Shown here piece by piece: positions 49,126-62,741 of a DNA stretch of 64,000 nucleotides. The position numbers were made by a program, and so were the translations under genes. The DNA comes from Scatophagus argus. Lineage: Eukaryota > Chordata > Actinopteri > Scatophagidae. The DNA lies in contig NC_058513.1 of assembly GCF_020382885.2 (NCBI RefSeq), positions 6,215,408-6,279,407 of the forward strand, given 5' to 3'. The notes below the pieces were generated by a model. The model saw only the letters and a list, made by a program, of their open reading frames with translations, had not been told where the DNA came from and did not search any database. Position 1 is the first letter of the stretch, and each line of letters begins with the position of its first letter.

Positions 49126-49480
49126 GAAAGGTGTACCTCAAGGGGCAATATGAGCCCCACTATTATTTAGTTAATATACAGTTTTTTATGATCTGTCACC
49201 AGTGTCACGGCATAGAATTATAAATATGTGCTGATGACACAATCATATACACACATGCAAAAACAGCTGAGTACACAGTTGCTTGGTCAGTCCTAAAACA
49301 GTTTGAACACTGACAAATATATCTTGGTCTAAAAATGAAATCAAATCTTGAGAAACGTATCAAAGAATGGTAAAACTTTTTAGACAAATTAGAAACTTTC
49401 TATAGATGCAGCAATGATATTTATTTATTTGGGAACCAGTGTAATATAGCATTGTAGGGTACTGAAGAAACTGAAGAAAG
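49126..49480 (+). mobile_element. Decayed non-LTR retrotransposon reverse transcriptase
   Basis: The frame at 49126 reads KGVPQGAI, stop, APLLFS, which is the RT motif GVPQGS..GPLLF. After a frame change near 49220 it reads CADDTIIYTHAKTAE, the RT catalytic box (normally YADDT..Y). Stops and frameshifts show it is dead. The combination is typical of fish L2/Rex-type LINEs. The ends of the insertion are not visible. Confidence 0.75.
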
Positions 49481-51988
49481 ATTTTTAGTTTATTTTCAAC
49501 ATTTGTATCTAGTGTTGAATATTTTAAATGACTTGCCCTCCATGATGTGAACTGCCTGTCACTTGGAGAGTACTATAAAACCATCTCCTGTCTCCTAAAT
49601 AAGTCATTTTTTTCTAGAATATCAAGATATTGCTGGAGCAAAAAATTCAGATGTATTGAATACAGGCTGAGATCGTTTTAATGCACTTTTCTCTTTTTTT
49701 TCTTTTTTTTTGTAGGACTCAATATCCTACAAAATGACTTCATCATCCACCTACTTTTATCTGAATATAAGCAAATCCCAGTTACACATATAATCCTTAC
49801 GGTGACAGTTGATAGTTTAATGTGAAAGTGAATGAGCAGCGTCACATTTCCAGTATGGTACACGGTCATTAGAGTCATAAGTGGAATGTAGCTCTCCCAC
49901 ATTGTTCTTGTTTTATTGTTCAAAATGAAACGGTCTTGTTCACCTTCTTCGTTTCCTTCTGTTTCAGTTATTTAGCAATGGGTCAATAGTGATGCATATG
50001 TGTGAGGAGGGGACCATTGTGTCCGGTGTAAGACAAGCAGGACTAATCATTGTACAAGGCAAGTCTGGGCCTGCCCGCACAGAAAAGTGGCTGCTGGCTG
50101 TTACATATCAGTTGAGATGGTGTGATGATGGGCCATCCTCAGTAAAGGTGCATGAAAAGGACATGCACACAGTAAAGGTGAAATTGGAATTACTGTGTAG
50201 TTAGTTTTCTTTGCAACCGGTGTTGAGCAGTTGAGTTTACTGCCTTTTTATATTTGTACTTTACTACCTTTATTTATTTGTCTGATTGACAGACTGGCTT
50301 TTCTTATGGAGGATAATCCTACATAACACCACGTTTAGGGCTATTGCAGCCACCTTACAGCAAAAATATTAAGACTGCATGATTGGCTGTTTATGGTGGC
50401 CCTGAAAGCTCAATATGTACTGCAACTTTAGAAAACAAATACAAGCAGACAAACTACCAGCAAATTGAGAGTCATAGAGAGAGAGAGACAGAATGTGTGA
50501 GCTATTAAAAGAAATTTAAATAAAACTCCATCATTGTGGTATAACAGTATGCAGCATACCATACTTTGCACTTTTGTACACATTGACAAACACAAATATA
50601 CACATGCACTCAGAAATCCTCTTGCCCTGTAATGAATTATATTAACTAAAGAACGACAGACTGTGCAGCTTACAGTATATTAACTAAGTTCCAAAGACCT
50701 TCACGTTTCACAGCAGGACATAGTGTTCCACTTCCCCGAGCGTAGCTGAGGGACATTTTTGTTGGTCAATCATCACTGTTTTCCATAATAAGACAGCCGT
50801 GAAATAGGCTCACATTCTGAAACTTCTAAAAATCAGATACTGTATGCTTGTTTTGTTTAATATATATATCAAATTCATGCAAAGAGAAAGTATTCACCCT
50901 GCTTTTCTTTTATGCTGATCACAATGCAAATGCAACTTCAGTGGTGATTTAAGTTCTCTAAATGTCTCAACATCCCATCTCTCTTGTCCAGAGCAGCAAA
51001 TCAGAGCCTCCCCTGTTCAAGATACAATTTGACAACCAAATCAATGTCTCATGAATAATTTTAGAAGGCATTGTGTCCCAGATGAGCTCAGACTAAACAC
51101 TGTCATCAAGGTTATCGCCATAATCTTCAAAACTCCACATAATGTGCAATTTTCTCCCTCACTTTCCATTTCTGGATGTTGCTTGAAAATTCTAATGTTA
51201 ATGCGCTACAGTATTGATTGACCCATTCCGTTGTGAAAAAGCCATTTCGCAGGGAGTTTAGAATTGATCTTGAACTTCAGCGATCAACTAATCATTGTCT
51301 GATAACTGAGATGAATCAGTCAAGTCAGTCAAATGTCTGACAGCCTATAGGAAGACTTTGTAGGAGAGAAAAAGCCTCATGTTTGCTGGGTTAAACCTGT
51401 GGAAAATCCCAAGCGGCGACCTCACGCCTCCAATAGATCACTACCTCTGCAACAGCTTCTGTCAATATGTTTAAAATTGCTGATTGTGGTTAAATCAACA
51501 GCTCTACTCCCATTGCTTATCTGTAAACTCCACTTCAGTTTGTTCTTTAATCAGTTTTTCTTACTGGGAGTTCTGCTTTTGTGAGGTAGAGAGAACACAC
51601 ACACACTCCCAATGCAACTTGTACTAGTCAGCTGTTTTATCTTAAACTCTTCAGTCTATTTACTGTGGGTCACCTGCGTCAATAACAGTTGGATGTAGCT
51701 CTTCCTCAAGATAAGCACCATGTTCTTTGTTCTTCTCACTCTCTGTGCAATGGAGCAATTAAAGTGTAGATTTTGTAAAAGTGAAATGCCTATAAGCGTG
51801 GTTGTATCATATATCACAGCTTTTGCGTGGCGGTTGGATGTGTGTTCGTTCTTGTAAGAATCACTGGTGAATATCCTCCTTTGCTTGTTGGCTCTGAGCA
51901 GCCATCATTTTTCATTTCTGACAGGCTTTGTGGCATCGGCAGGGCAAGCTTGGGCTTGCACAGTTAGCCCTCCCAAGGTCTGAGGCAT

Positions 51989-51989
<1 letters not shown>
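49481..51989. other. Intergenic, no supported gene
   Basis: This is A/T-rich sequence with short T and A tracts and small (GA)n runs at about 50478-50488. I see no exon, RNA gene or recognised repeat. Confidence 0.4.

Positions 51990-52057
<68 letters not shown>
51990..52057. repeat. (AC)n microsatellite, about 34 units with one AT interruption
   Basis: The longest dinucleotide array in the window, interrupted by an AT unit at 52031-52032. Confidence 0.95.
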
Positions 52058-53264
52058 TATTCATACAAACACAACCTCTCCTCCAATCAAATTGAGACCG
52101 TGTGAATGCCCCACAACTAAATTGCTGATTTTGGCGAGAATGCAGCTCTTCAGAAGAGGCCAATCATATGTGGCTTCTGTTAAAGAGGCTACAGTCGCCT
52201 GCTAACCGGTCTGACCTCCAGCCATCGTCAAGGAGAGGGGGGGTAGCATTTTTGTCCTAATTTTGCAATCATCAGCACAAGACATAATCATCTCCTGGTT
52301 GTGGGGCCATCATTATAGTTATGAAGTGGTGTGGTAGTTTAGTGGAACCGAAATTTGAATTCTCCTTGCTTTTTGTGTAGGCAAATGTAAACTATAACGA
52401 TTATGCAGTTATCATGCATGTTTTAGGTTTAAAAAAATAGAAAAAATCCTTTTATTCCTTTAACTGTGCCAAGTTTCAGGTCCTTTCAGTGGGTGTTTCT
52501 CACACCTGAGAGCAGGTGTGCTGCAGTTCTGTTAACTTTGACCATAACCCGGTAGCCTTCGAAGGCTCCGAAGCTCAGGAAACATTGGTTAAGCAGTCTG
52601 TTCCTTTACCACATCAAACAAAGGACCTGTCACACTGTTAAGTTTGTATTTCACTTGGAAAGCAGAAGAATGTGAGTTATGCTAAGGAGCTTCCACTTTC
52701 TGAGTGGAGTTAGCGTAGCTTGCTGGAGTTAGCACCCTTTAGGTGTTACTTATCGTCCATGTTATTTCAGCACATGCAGTGTCATCAGTGGCTCCTGTGT
52801 TGTGTTTGTCACATCGATGAATAATCCTGCAGTCTGTATGTTACACTGTGATAAACAGGACCAAACAATGAAAGTCCCAAGAATGCAAGTCTAATCAATT
52901 CACACACCCTGGAGAAACAAACAAATCTTATATTTGTTTTTTGATAAACAATGCAATTTTGACCAAATACGTCATAACGAGCAACAATCCAGTGAACTGA
53001 TCTCTAAGTGAAAAGCACTCAGCCTGCTATTAGCATGTCTGGTCTTGAAACAATCTGGTCTTCCACCATTCTCTTTATTCTTCCTTTCAAGTTAAACACC
53101 AAACATTTTGTCCTTAACAGTTTTCCTGTCTATTGAAGCTGCTACTCTATGCTATTAGGTACATAAAACCAGACCCCTCCTCTTTCACCCCTGACAAAAC
53201 CAAGTACATAAACCGAACAGCTCTCCTGCCTCCTTCCCTGATAGTATAGCTGACAGACACAACA

Positions 53265-53450
53265 AGTGTGGTGTTGGCTGTTTACAAGGGGGCCTCGCGA
53301 TCCTGCCAGGCTCTTTATGGTCCGGGGTGGGTTGCAGAAATGAATGGGCCCCTGCCAGTAGCCAGCGGTGGTCGGGGCTATACATGGGAGAAGGTCTCGG
53401 CAGGCAGCTATTGTCATGGTAAACAGGGGATTGAATGGAAGAGGATGGGC
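53265..53450. promoter_or_regulatory. Putative conserved non-coding element
   Basis: A G/C-richer, repeat-free block (begins near TGTTGGCTGTTTACAAGGG) with balanced composition stands out sharply from A/T-rich flanks. Its long open frames on both strands have no protein-like motif. The call rests on texture alone. Confidence 0.3.
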
Positions 53451-54739
53451 AGGACACACACATAAAACAGAGGAAAACATGAGGAGCAGAGGGGGAGAAA
53501 AGAGACAAATACCCGACCACCTCAGAGATGGCACACATATGTATAAGCTAGCAGAGCTGCCTTCACGAGGGACTTCAGGCGTATATTACATTATGTATTC
53601 ATTCTATTATTCACAGTTTGTACTCCAAATCAACTTGCTCAAATAAAGCCAAGGGACAACCTTTAACTATTCTTCCAAAGAGATGATCGGCATGAACGAC
53701 CCTGGTTTTGTGTAGCATCCTCCAACCCACATAAGCAATTTTTGCCAGTGACCCCTGACATGGAAATCAACAAGTTATTGTCACTAACACTAAAGAAAGC
53801 TAATGGGACAAATTAAAGCTAACTGTGTTATTGTTACTGTTGGAAATTTTAATCCATCAAGTTATGAAAGCTTTAAAGGTGCGGAAAATGTGACATAATT
53901 GCTTCAGGAGGCAGACAATATCTTGTCAGTACAGAAGCAGGGATAAATATGCCCTTGAAACAGAACGTATTTCACGTTTCTGCATTTTAGTTTCATTCCT
54001 CATCTAAATTTCTTTAGAGATCACAAAATATAACATATTTGACCACCATGGCATCAAACATCAGACCAGATATAATTACACAAAGGACAGCTCCAACTGC
54101 AAAGCCATTAGTTGGTGCATTACAAAATCGAGTGCATTTCTGTGTTATTGTATCAGAAAGCTTTGAGCTTTGAAGCACTGATATTAATGAAGCTTATTTC
54201 TGTTTCAACCCTACTAATGGAAATACACTTTTATTTTTCGCTATATTTAGAAAGGTTGCTCATGTACTGATAATAATAGCCACTATCAAAAATTACTATC
54301 TTATTGACTAATAGTAACTAAGGTGGCAATGTTGATTTGGCTGATAAGAAGAAGAGGCTATTGACCGTTATTTGTAATAATTAAGTAATAATTATCAGTA
54401 TATAAAGCAGATAACTGTGTAAATCAGTTGGATCAACCTCCATAGAATTAACAGTGCAGTCTGTATATTATATTCAAATTCAGAATTTTTTAAAATGACC
54501 AAATTTGATCTCTACAGCTAAGCTTTATGTGTGTCATTTAACGCTGTTTTCATTGGATGCATTTTAGACTTGCAAGGATGAAAGGACAAAGTCAGGTGAC
54601 TTTTACCACAGGACAGTTTAGCAGTGGTCGCGGCTTGGTTAGGTTTAGGCATCAAAAATACTTGGTTGATGCAAAATGACTCAAGACAGCACAGTGTGGT
54701 TTTATAGGCCACTATACATTCAGAAGCTCCTCATATTGA

Positions 54740-54989
54740 CTCTTTGGCTGCCCGTGCGCACAATATGTCTTGATAGGCTTGCGTTGCACCTTTTTGGATG
54801 GAGACATAATGGGTGCATTTGTCAGGTGTCTGGTTGGAGCAGGGAGGGCAGAGAAAGGGTTAAAAAGCTCCGGCTGCCTGATAATCCTCAGCCGTTAAAA
54901 GCCCTCCAGAAAGACATGACGTGTGTGAGGTAATCAGTAAAAGATTCAAGTGTGCCTGTGAGTGTGTACACACACACACACACACACAA
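54740..54989. promoter_or_regulatory. Putative conserved non-coding element ending at an (AC)n array
   Basis: The complex block includes CTGCCTGATAATCCTCAGCC and ACATGACGTGTGTGAGGTAA; it ends at (AC)n 54967-54989. TGACGTG is CREB-like. Texture only. Confidence 0.28.
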
Positions 54990-55714
54990 CCATACCACTG
55001 AATGGACAAAAAAGGAGGGAAAAGACTGGGTAGAGGAGGGAAGAAAAAGAGAATAAACAATCCTCCTCTCACTTTTTCTCCTCTCCGTTTTCAGCCCCTT
55101 TCTCCTCCTCTTCTGCTTCTCACTCCCTGCTGTGTCAATACAATGTGACAGAAATTTTCACTAGAGTTCCCTCTATGACCTTTTTCCTTTCTTCCCAGTC
55201 TTGTATTCCTCCTGTCTTCTTCTTGTTCTCTTCTTTTTCATTTGTTGTAGTCTTTGCGGGCAGTAAGACCACCTTGTGAGACTCAACTCCGTGTCTCACT
55301 AGGGCCACAACCACACTGACAAGATTACCCACCTTTTCTATCTGCACACTGTGCCGACATTTTCCATCCTTGATAGCTGCTGTAATTTTGAAAAAATGCT
55401 GCTCTTAAATTGTAGTGTGGACCAGGAAAACCAATCTTTGAGAAAACGCTTTCAAATAAATGTCAACTTTCTGTCACCTCCAGCTCTTTCTTTGTTCACT
55501 CACGCAGCATATAATGCAGTCTTTATGTTTATTCTGTACTATGACTGTCAAAAGGAGGTGATAGTTTGGAGGTTTATTCTGGAGAAGAAAAACTGAGTAT
55601 CTTGGCATGCCTGTCATTTTCTCCCTCTTTATCCCTGTTCTTTGCAGACTCAAAGGACTTTGATATTCTACACTAAACATATTCTGGCAGAAACCTTCAT
55701 CACTATAATTCTCC

Positions 55715-55930
55715 CCTCCCTTCCTCGGACAGGCCAATCAGTCCCTGGCCAACGATCTTCAATTGCCCTCTCTGTCACAGCATCAAGCATTCAGAATTTG
55801 GCATTTAGGTGTTTAATTGACTGTCACTGATAATGGGATTGTGTTCATTCGACCAGGGTGCTGCGAAGGGTGGTGCAATGCCTATGAAACTGTCAGAGAG
55901 AGTGGGAGGGAGTGTGGGACACTGACCCTC
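55715..55930. promoter_or_regulatory. Putative conserved non-coding element
   Basis: A repeat-free block with GGCCAATCAGTCCCTGGCCA, TGTTTAATTGACTGTCACTG and ATAATGGGATTGTG, i.e. CCAAT and homeodomain-like cores. Texture only. Confidence 0.3.
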
Positions 55931-56929
55931 TGTCCTATGATAGAACATGTTCCATAGGATATTCAGATAAGCAGTTTAGATGTTTTGTTTTTATATTATA
56001 AAATTTCTGCCATACTTCTTCTATGTGTATTCTGAGAGTATGATTCTGTACCTGTCCTTATTTGCTAGACTGTGTAGTGATACCTTGCTAACACAACAAT
56101 ACTATAAGTGATGTAGCTCAACTGAAATGAGGCCTCAGCAATGTGAGTTAGGGACTGTATGAAAATATTTTGTTTTTAACAGATTCATATTTTGTTTTGT
56201 TCATCCCCTATTTATTGTAAAAAAAAAAAAAAAAAACTAAAATAGTTACACATTACATTACATTGTAGTTTTTCAAGATTTGGGGGTTGCAAAGAAGATA
56301 TTTTTTACTTCTGTAACAATACAGTCCCTTAGCTCTCTTCTCACTATGAAACATTTGTTTGAAGATCAGTTTCTTGGAGAAGTAAGTCAATCCATTGTTA
56401 CTTCTAAATCAGTTTGTGAAAATGTAACATCACTGTAGCTTCATGTTTGACGTGGATGATAGGCATGTAAACCACCTTTCACACATGCAATATATCCTAA
56501 AAAGGTTCACCAACATTTCCTGCATGGAAACATGTGTGAATGGGAGCAAGGGTCAATAATTTAGGAAATCCGTACTGCGTCCGTACTATTTCCCATGTCA
56601 ACACCTAGTAACATTTCAAGGAAAATTCTAGTATGGTTGTATACTGTACACACAAAACACCTTGTTTATTGAGCCTATTCTGTGAGAATCAAAAATTTAT
56701 TTATTTTTTATGTTAACAAAATGAGTACCGGTAGTTGGATGTTTGTTCCATAGATGCCTGTACTGTCATGTTAGCATTTCAGTGTAATATTTCTGTTTTA
56801 ACATGTTTTGTCTCAGTTATAGCTTCTGTGTTACTTTATGTGCTTTCCCTGTAAACAAAAGTCAAGATCATGTGCTTGTTACACATGTGCATCACACACA
56901 CATACACACACACACATACAGACAGCTCT

Positions 56930-57190
56930 GTGCCCACTGCAGTTTGCGGGTAGTTGGCCTCTTCCCCGTCACCTCCCAGAGGAACATAGATGTTAACTGG
57001 CATTGTTGGGGGGCTGAGCTGAGGGTGGTTTTTAATAGCTCATGATTACTCTGGAGAGGGGAGCCCATAATTACAACCACAAATGATTTCACGCCCCTCA
57101 CCCCCATGATGTGCTTTGAACCTAATCACAGGGAAGCACAGAAGGGGCGTAGTGGAGGAATTGGAGCTTCGACAAAAGCGGTTTCTCCTT
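56930..57190. promoter_or_regulatory. Putative conserved non-coding element
   Basis: The block from GCCCACTGCAGTTTGCGGGT to about 57190 includes TTTTTAATAGCTCATGATTA and CCCATAATTACAACCACAAA (a RUNX-like ACCACA next to a homeobox-like TAATTA). It is among the most convincing regulatory-looking stretches in the distal half. Texture only. Confidence 0.35.
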
Positions 57191-57905
57191 TGTTTGCTGA
57201 CAGGAAATTGAGAAAATGAAATGTGCCGTGCTTCACCAAGTACGTGTACTGTACCACTGAACAGAAAGAGCTCTTCCATGTCTACTGCATCTCTGATATA
57301 GTGATCACAGAAGTTACTTTTGTGGTTGCCAAAATTCTAACTAAGGCCCAAAGGTGCTAACATTTAGTGCAAGATTTAATTTTCTGCATTTTTCATACAC
57401 GATTTATATCTGTGTATATAGGATGTTTCAGCTCAGCACATACATGCTATTTGTTATCTCACAATTAAATGTGGACAATCCTGTTCAATGGCACTATGTA
57501 AGACACAAAGCTGAGAATACAGATAAAAAAACGCTTTTATTCAAACAAATTCATTTATATACATATTGATGAGATGCCCAAAACCAAACTCACAATGAAG
57601 ACCCCTCATTTCCCAGACAAATCACTGTGTCCCCTTCACTCGTGAATGTCTTTCTCCTTTTATCTGGTTGGACTCTGTCACATGTTTGTCTGCTTTTTCC
57701 CAACAGTTTCTCTCATGTAGTGTACTGACATCATCCTTTCATGTCTTCCCGAAAAGCTTGAGGAGCTTTATTTGTCATTGGCTCATTTGTGTTTGCTTCT
57801 TTTATCTATTAAATGTAGACCAGCCTTCCAAACAAACCTCAGTAAGATATAGTGGGGCAACATGAGAGATTGTTGCCTCATAGAAAGAGGCTTTAAAGTC
57901 ATTTT

Positions 57906-57907
57906 TC

Positions 57908-57945
<38 letters not shown>

Positions 57946-57946
57946 T
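57906..57946 (+). repeat. (A)n(TA)n low-complexity tract
   Basis: An A-run passes directly into about 12 TA units. Confidence 0.92.
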
Positions 57947-58984
57947 GTTATGATCTTGATCTCGGTGTCCGCGTACATGGCTACAGTCTTACACACACAC
58001 ACACACCTTCACGCGCTTTGATACTACCTAACAATCAGTCTGAGTTAACATTCTGCACACACATCTCTTTTGCCCAACCCATGCCAGCCAGCCCGCCTGC
58101 CAGACACACAAACACATAATGGCTAGACTACATGTCCTTAATGGAAGTTCAGACAAACACAGGAATGCTGGGGAGAGGATGGAGCAAACGGTACGTCTGC
58201 CCACATCAGCCAGCCCTGAATAGAGATTGGCCAGGAACGCGTAAACTGGCCCTGCAGGAGTAAAACAGTTAAATGGGGCTTCTCTTCTTCTCTTTCATTG
58301 TCTGACTCTTAAGTCTGAAAGAGCAAATGCTGGAACGTGAACAAGTGTCTGACACTTATCCAAAGTTTTAACATTTACGTACATTACATTTACATTTTAT
58401 GGGTATTCAGCAAGCGAAAGTGAAATAGAAGAGAGCAACAATAGTTTGGATTACTTTTTTGTCTTTTGTTTTTTAACTGCATTGCGCTGATCCTTTTCAG
58501 CCATTTATCCACTACTTTTAGCTTACTTCCATTACTTTCACACAACTATCACACAGCCATGTATTCATTAAAGTTAATCTAAGCTCATTCAACCAGTTAT
58601 CTGCTATTTTCAGCCATTTCAGAATTGCTAATTGCTAAGCCTTCTTGCTAACTACTTTTTACATCAACATGCAGTGTTCAGGTGTTACAAATCGCTCCAT
58701 GATCTTTTCACACACACCCTGTAAAGTGCAGAAGTATCCCACAGAGAACATGTACAAATGACAGCTCAGACCATGCCTTTGTAACATTCCTGATCCTAAA
58801 AAGAGCAGTCTGATAAATTTGCACAATCTAAACTGTGAAATAAACTCCTTAAATTAACAGGTAATTCAAAGCAGAATGCTGCTGCAGTCACTGCGGCTTT
58901 ACTCTTGATATTTACGAAAAATACATCCTGTTTTTCAAGCAACATCATTTGTTTCATCCAATAAAACCCGAGAAACAGCTCCCA

Positions 58985-59500
58985 TTTACCTCATTAATAT
59001 TTCTCCTAATGATACTCTGCAGCCTCAGTGTTGGAGGTGCCCCAGCTGTCTCCTTCAGTGGGAGAGTAAACAAGCTGAGAGCTCTCTGCAGCCACAAACA
59101 CAGATCGCCGTGGCCTGTTACTCTTCCTGCCGCTAATTGACCATCAGCCAAAGGACAAACCTCAGCCTTTCTGCTGCGTCCCTCCCCCGCTCCCTCTCAT
59201 CCTCTTTTTGTGCACGTCTCCCCCTCACTGCTACCTTCCTCATCCCTCACATATCCCAGTGTTTCACCTGCTTTCTCTAAATGTGTCAATCGCTCTGTCT
59301 GTATATCCCCTCCCTTCATTTCGCTTGCTTTCTTTTATTTCATCTTCTCCTCTCTTCTTTTGCCGACCCCCTCTGTCTGCCAGAGCTGTCTGCGGCCTTG
59401 CATAATTAGCTGGACCGAGCTGCTGTGGGTCTTGTCCAGGTCTGGCTCGGGCTCAACCCGGCTCATTACGGAGAATATGCCTGTCTGTCCTGCCTCCTCC
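58985..59500. promoter_or_regulatory. Two putative conserved non-coding elements
   Basis: Block one (about 59010-59160) includes TGCCGCTAATTGACCATCAG. Block two (about 59370-59500) includes GCCTTGCATAATTAGCTGGA and CCGGCTCATTACGGAG. Between them lies C/T-rich low-complexity sequence. Both blocks are repeat-free with TAATT cores. Texture only. Confidence 0.32.
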
Positions 59501-59855
59501 TCCTCTGCCTCTCTTTACTTTCTGGTTCTTTACGGGTTGAGCGTGGATTCAGATGGTGAAAAGATATAACTAAGTGTCTTTGGGATCAAAGACAGACAGA
59601 CATTGGCCAAGTCCACACTAAAAGCGAGACTGCACCTTTTCAGACATGTGTCTTATACAACACAGCTGTCAGGTCTTTTGAAGAACACACATTTCCACAT
59701 ATCTTTGAAGAATAACAATACATAAACGTTCAGGTCAGACAGTGAGACAAGAAATGGTTTACAGCAGCTCATCTAGCTAGCATAGTGGACAGTAAGTTAA
59801 AACAACTGAGAGGAAGCAAAAAAAGTCATCTTGCTTGCTGATTAACAGAGCACAC

Positions 59856-60357
59856 TGTCACGCCCTGGGTTTGTGTCTTTTGGTTTTTGAGTCCATGTGT
59901 CATGTTTCATGTGTGTCTTGTGTTTCCATGTGTTATGTTCAAGGTTTTTGTCATGTCCTGTTTTATTTTAAAAGTGTCACTTCCCCTATTTGTTCCTGTT
60001 TCATGTAACTTTACTTTGGTTTATCATTATTGCTTTCTCCTCCCTAATGTCTTTCACCTGTGTCTTGTTATGTTGTCTATTTAGTCCTCGTCTTCCCGGT
60101 CACTGTTGTTGGTGCGTTATATTGTCTTCAGGTCAGGCTTTGCTTTGTCGCCATGCCAGGATTTGCGTTTATCTCATCATGCCAAGTTTTTTGGCTCCAC
60201 AATATTTTTGTTCCATTGCCACAGTAAGTGTGTGCTGCTTTGAGTTTTTTGATTAAAATTTAAATAGACTATTATTTTGGATTTCAGCCTCCCTGCCTCT
60301 CGTTGACTCTGCACTGGGGTTCAGCACTCTGCATCAACGACGCTACACTTTGTGACA
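59856..60357 (+). mobile_element. Short dispersed element with TGTCAC...GTGACA ends
   Basis: The body (CATGTGTCATGTTTCATGTG, TTTCACCTGTGTCTTGTTAT, CCCTGCCTCTCGTTGACTCT) matches a T-rich dispersed repeat that I recognise from other fish genomes. It begins TGTCAC (59856) and ends GTGACA (60352-60357), with CACAC directly flanking on both sides as a possible 5-bp target duplication. The flank is low complexity, so the duplication is weak evidence. The class is uncertain to me. Confidence 0.5.
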
Positions 60358-62570
60358 CACACAATGTTTGAAAAAAGATGGAAATAGACCCAAACAGCTG
60401 GAAAAAGCTAAAGCTACTCCTGAACTTTGAAAACCAAAAACACAAGAGCAAAAGTGTAAGGAATGGATTGAACTTACTACCTTCAGTAGCAGTGCTAATG
60501 TAGCATTACTTCCAAAGCCAAGCAGCATTAGTAAGTGGAGCTCACAGTGTAATGTTAGTAGCTTTGTCCTGATTTGGGAAACTTGAAATTTTCAATACAG
60601 TATTTTTTACTTAACCAGATTTTATTGAATCCTTAGATCAACCTGTACCAAGTCCTTCATACAATGGCTCCACAGACTTCTGTCACTCTCACAATAGCCT
60701 ACAACCATGCAAGCACTTTAGTTTTGAGTGTGAAGGAACAACAAACAGTAAAAGAACAGAAACAATGTTTTTGTAATTTCTGTTCCTTTTTTGTACAAAG
60801 TGTCTAACCATGCATGGAGGGCTTTAATACAGACTGAGGAACAGCAACTGTGTCTTTTTCATGGCGTCACGGCGGACTTTGTATGACTTCTGTGTCATGT
60901 TAAGGAGGCCTGGTTCAACACAATTTGAACTCGCCAGTCTCTTCATTCACAACTGCTCACCCCTGACTGTCTGCATGTCGCTTTCAGATCCACATTATTG
61001 GTGAGACCACAGCTGAGGGACATAAAACATATGCTTTGCTCTGTATTCAGAAAGTGCTGGGTGTGCAGTGCTACCTCTCACAAAGATTACTTATAATCAA
61101 CTGTACAAGTAACTCCAGTGCAGAATAAAAGCGAACTTTACAGGCGAGCTGTCTGTAAGGAATAAGGTCTGTAAGCTTTTATTCTGTACTTGAATTATTT
61201 GTACAGTAATGTCTACAGGCCGAACATGACTATACTACAACTATACATTGAAAGCCAAAGCATTACTGCGCTGTGGCACCACTGTCTGAGTGTTTAGTCT
61301 GGAAAATGACAAGGCTTGAAGGAGAACAAAAGCTTGTCAGACACTGACAGATCGATTATATAAGCTGTCTAACCAAAGAGCATTTGTTCAGAACAGATGA
61401 ACTTATTTTTACCCTAAAGGATGAGGTAGTTCATATTTATTTCTGTATTTAACTTTTAAGCTTACATATTTAAGTCTTCTCCACTCAAAAATGTGTTTCT
61501 CTTGTTGTTACCTTCATCATGGAGACAAATCCATATTCATTTGCCTTAAATCTTATTTTTACAGATGTACATATGAGCAGGATTTTGTGAGAGCCCAACT
61601 TTGTGATGTTTACCACAGGATGAAATGTAACTTAATAAATTCGGTGACCCTCTGAAATTTCCAATGGCATCACATTCTTCCAGTGCTTAGATTTGTGACC
61701 AAAAAATCTGCAAAACTATTCCCACCAACAACGCCTGTACTTTCTGCTCAAATGCTCATTCTGAATTTGAATTAAATTTCAATGGACAATAAAATCCATT
61801 GCTGTATGTTCAAAAGTAGAATTACTGACCCATGGGTGCAGTACATTTTCAAGTAACAACAAGGTTACACTTTGTTCTCTAATTGGCCAGGAAGGGCACG
61901 ATTTACCATTGGGAACGACGTGTTTACTCTCACCTTGTTTTTTTGTCTCAAGTTATTCCACATTTACTGCTGATAACATTATCATAAATCTCTAATATAG
62001 ACAATGAATTCCTTAAGTGTGGAATTATTCTAGTATGTCTGCATAATCTCTGTTGTCTCTATTCTTTATAAATATTCTATAATTTTGTATCCCATTAACT
62101 GTCATAATAGTTCATTATATTTTGTGTTCTAACTTTGGTTTATCTAAGAGTAACTTAATTTGAACTTTATATCACTAAAGTGGTCTCCTCTTCGCTGTAT
62201 TTCTCTGTTCATAGTGTCATAAGCTCATCTCTCCTTGTTACACTATCTCTGTTGCTCTCTCCACTATCCTCCCTTCTCTCAATTACATCTTCTACCTCTC
62301 TCATTTCCCCACGCTCTTATTTTCTGAGATTCATTTACAACTCTCAGTCGTGTCTTCACCCCACGGTGCTGCCTCTCATCTTCCTCTGCTCTGTCATGTC
62401 CGTGCTGCTCTTTTCTCACCTCTCCCTCCATCTCCATCTTGGTCGTTTTATCTCTTCCTCTCCTCGTTCTGTCGCTTTTTTCCTTTCACCTTTTCCCAGC
62501 AGAGTTCTTGGATCGGTTTGTTCTCCAGTGGCTAATTTGACTGTTCTACTTGCCAACCTAGCAGCAGGAG
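60358..62570. other. Intergenic, no supported gene
   Basis: A/T-rich unique-looking sequence, ending in a C/T-rich stretch from about 62190. The open frame over 62180-62698 is low-complexity Leu/Ser and not gene-like. Confidence 0.4.
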
Positions 62571-62636
<66 letters not shown>

Positions 62637-62741
62637 GCGTGTGTGTGTGTATGTGTGTGTGCTCTTCTCCCCTGCCAGCTGCTGTTATACAACACTAGTT
62701 CTTGCTTCTACAAACAAACACCTCACTTGCCAGCAAGTATG

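Noticed and set aside
53142..53538. Overlapping 117-130-codon minus-strand frames
   Set aside because: Two frames are open over the same G/C-rich block, as happens in such DNA. Neither shows a domain or codon signal, so a non-coding element is more likely.
62180..62698. 172-codon open frame on the + strand
   Set aside because: Leu/Ser-rich translation of C/T-rich low-complexity DNA and (CT)n; not gene-like.
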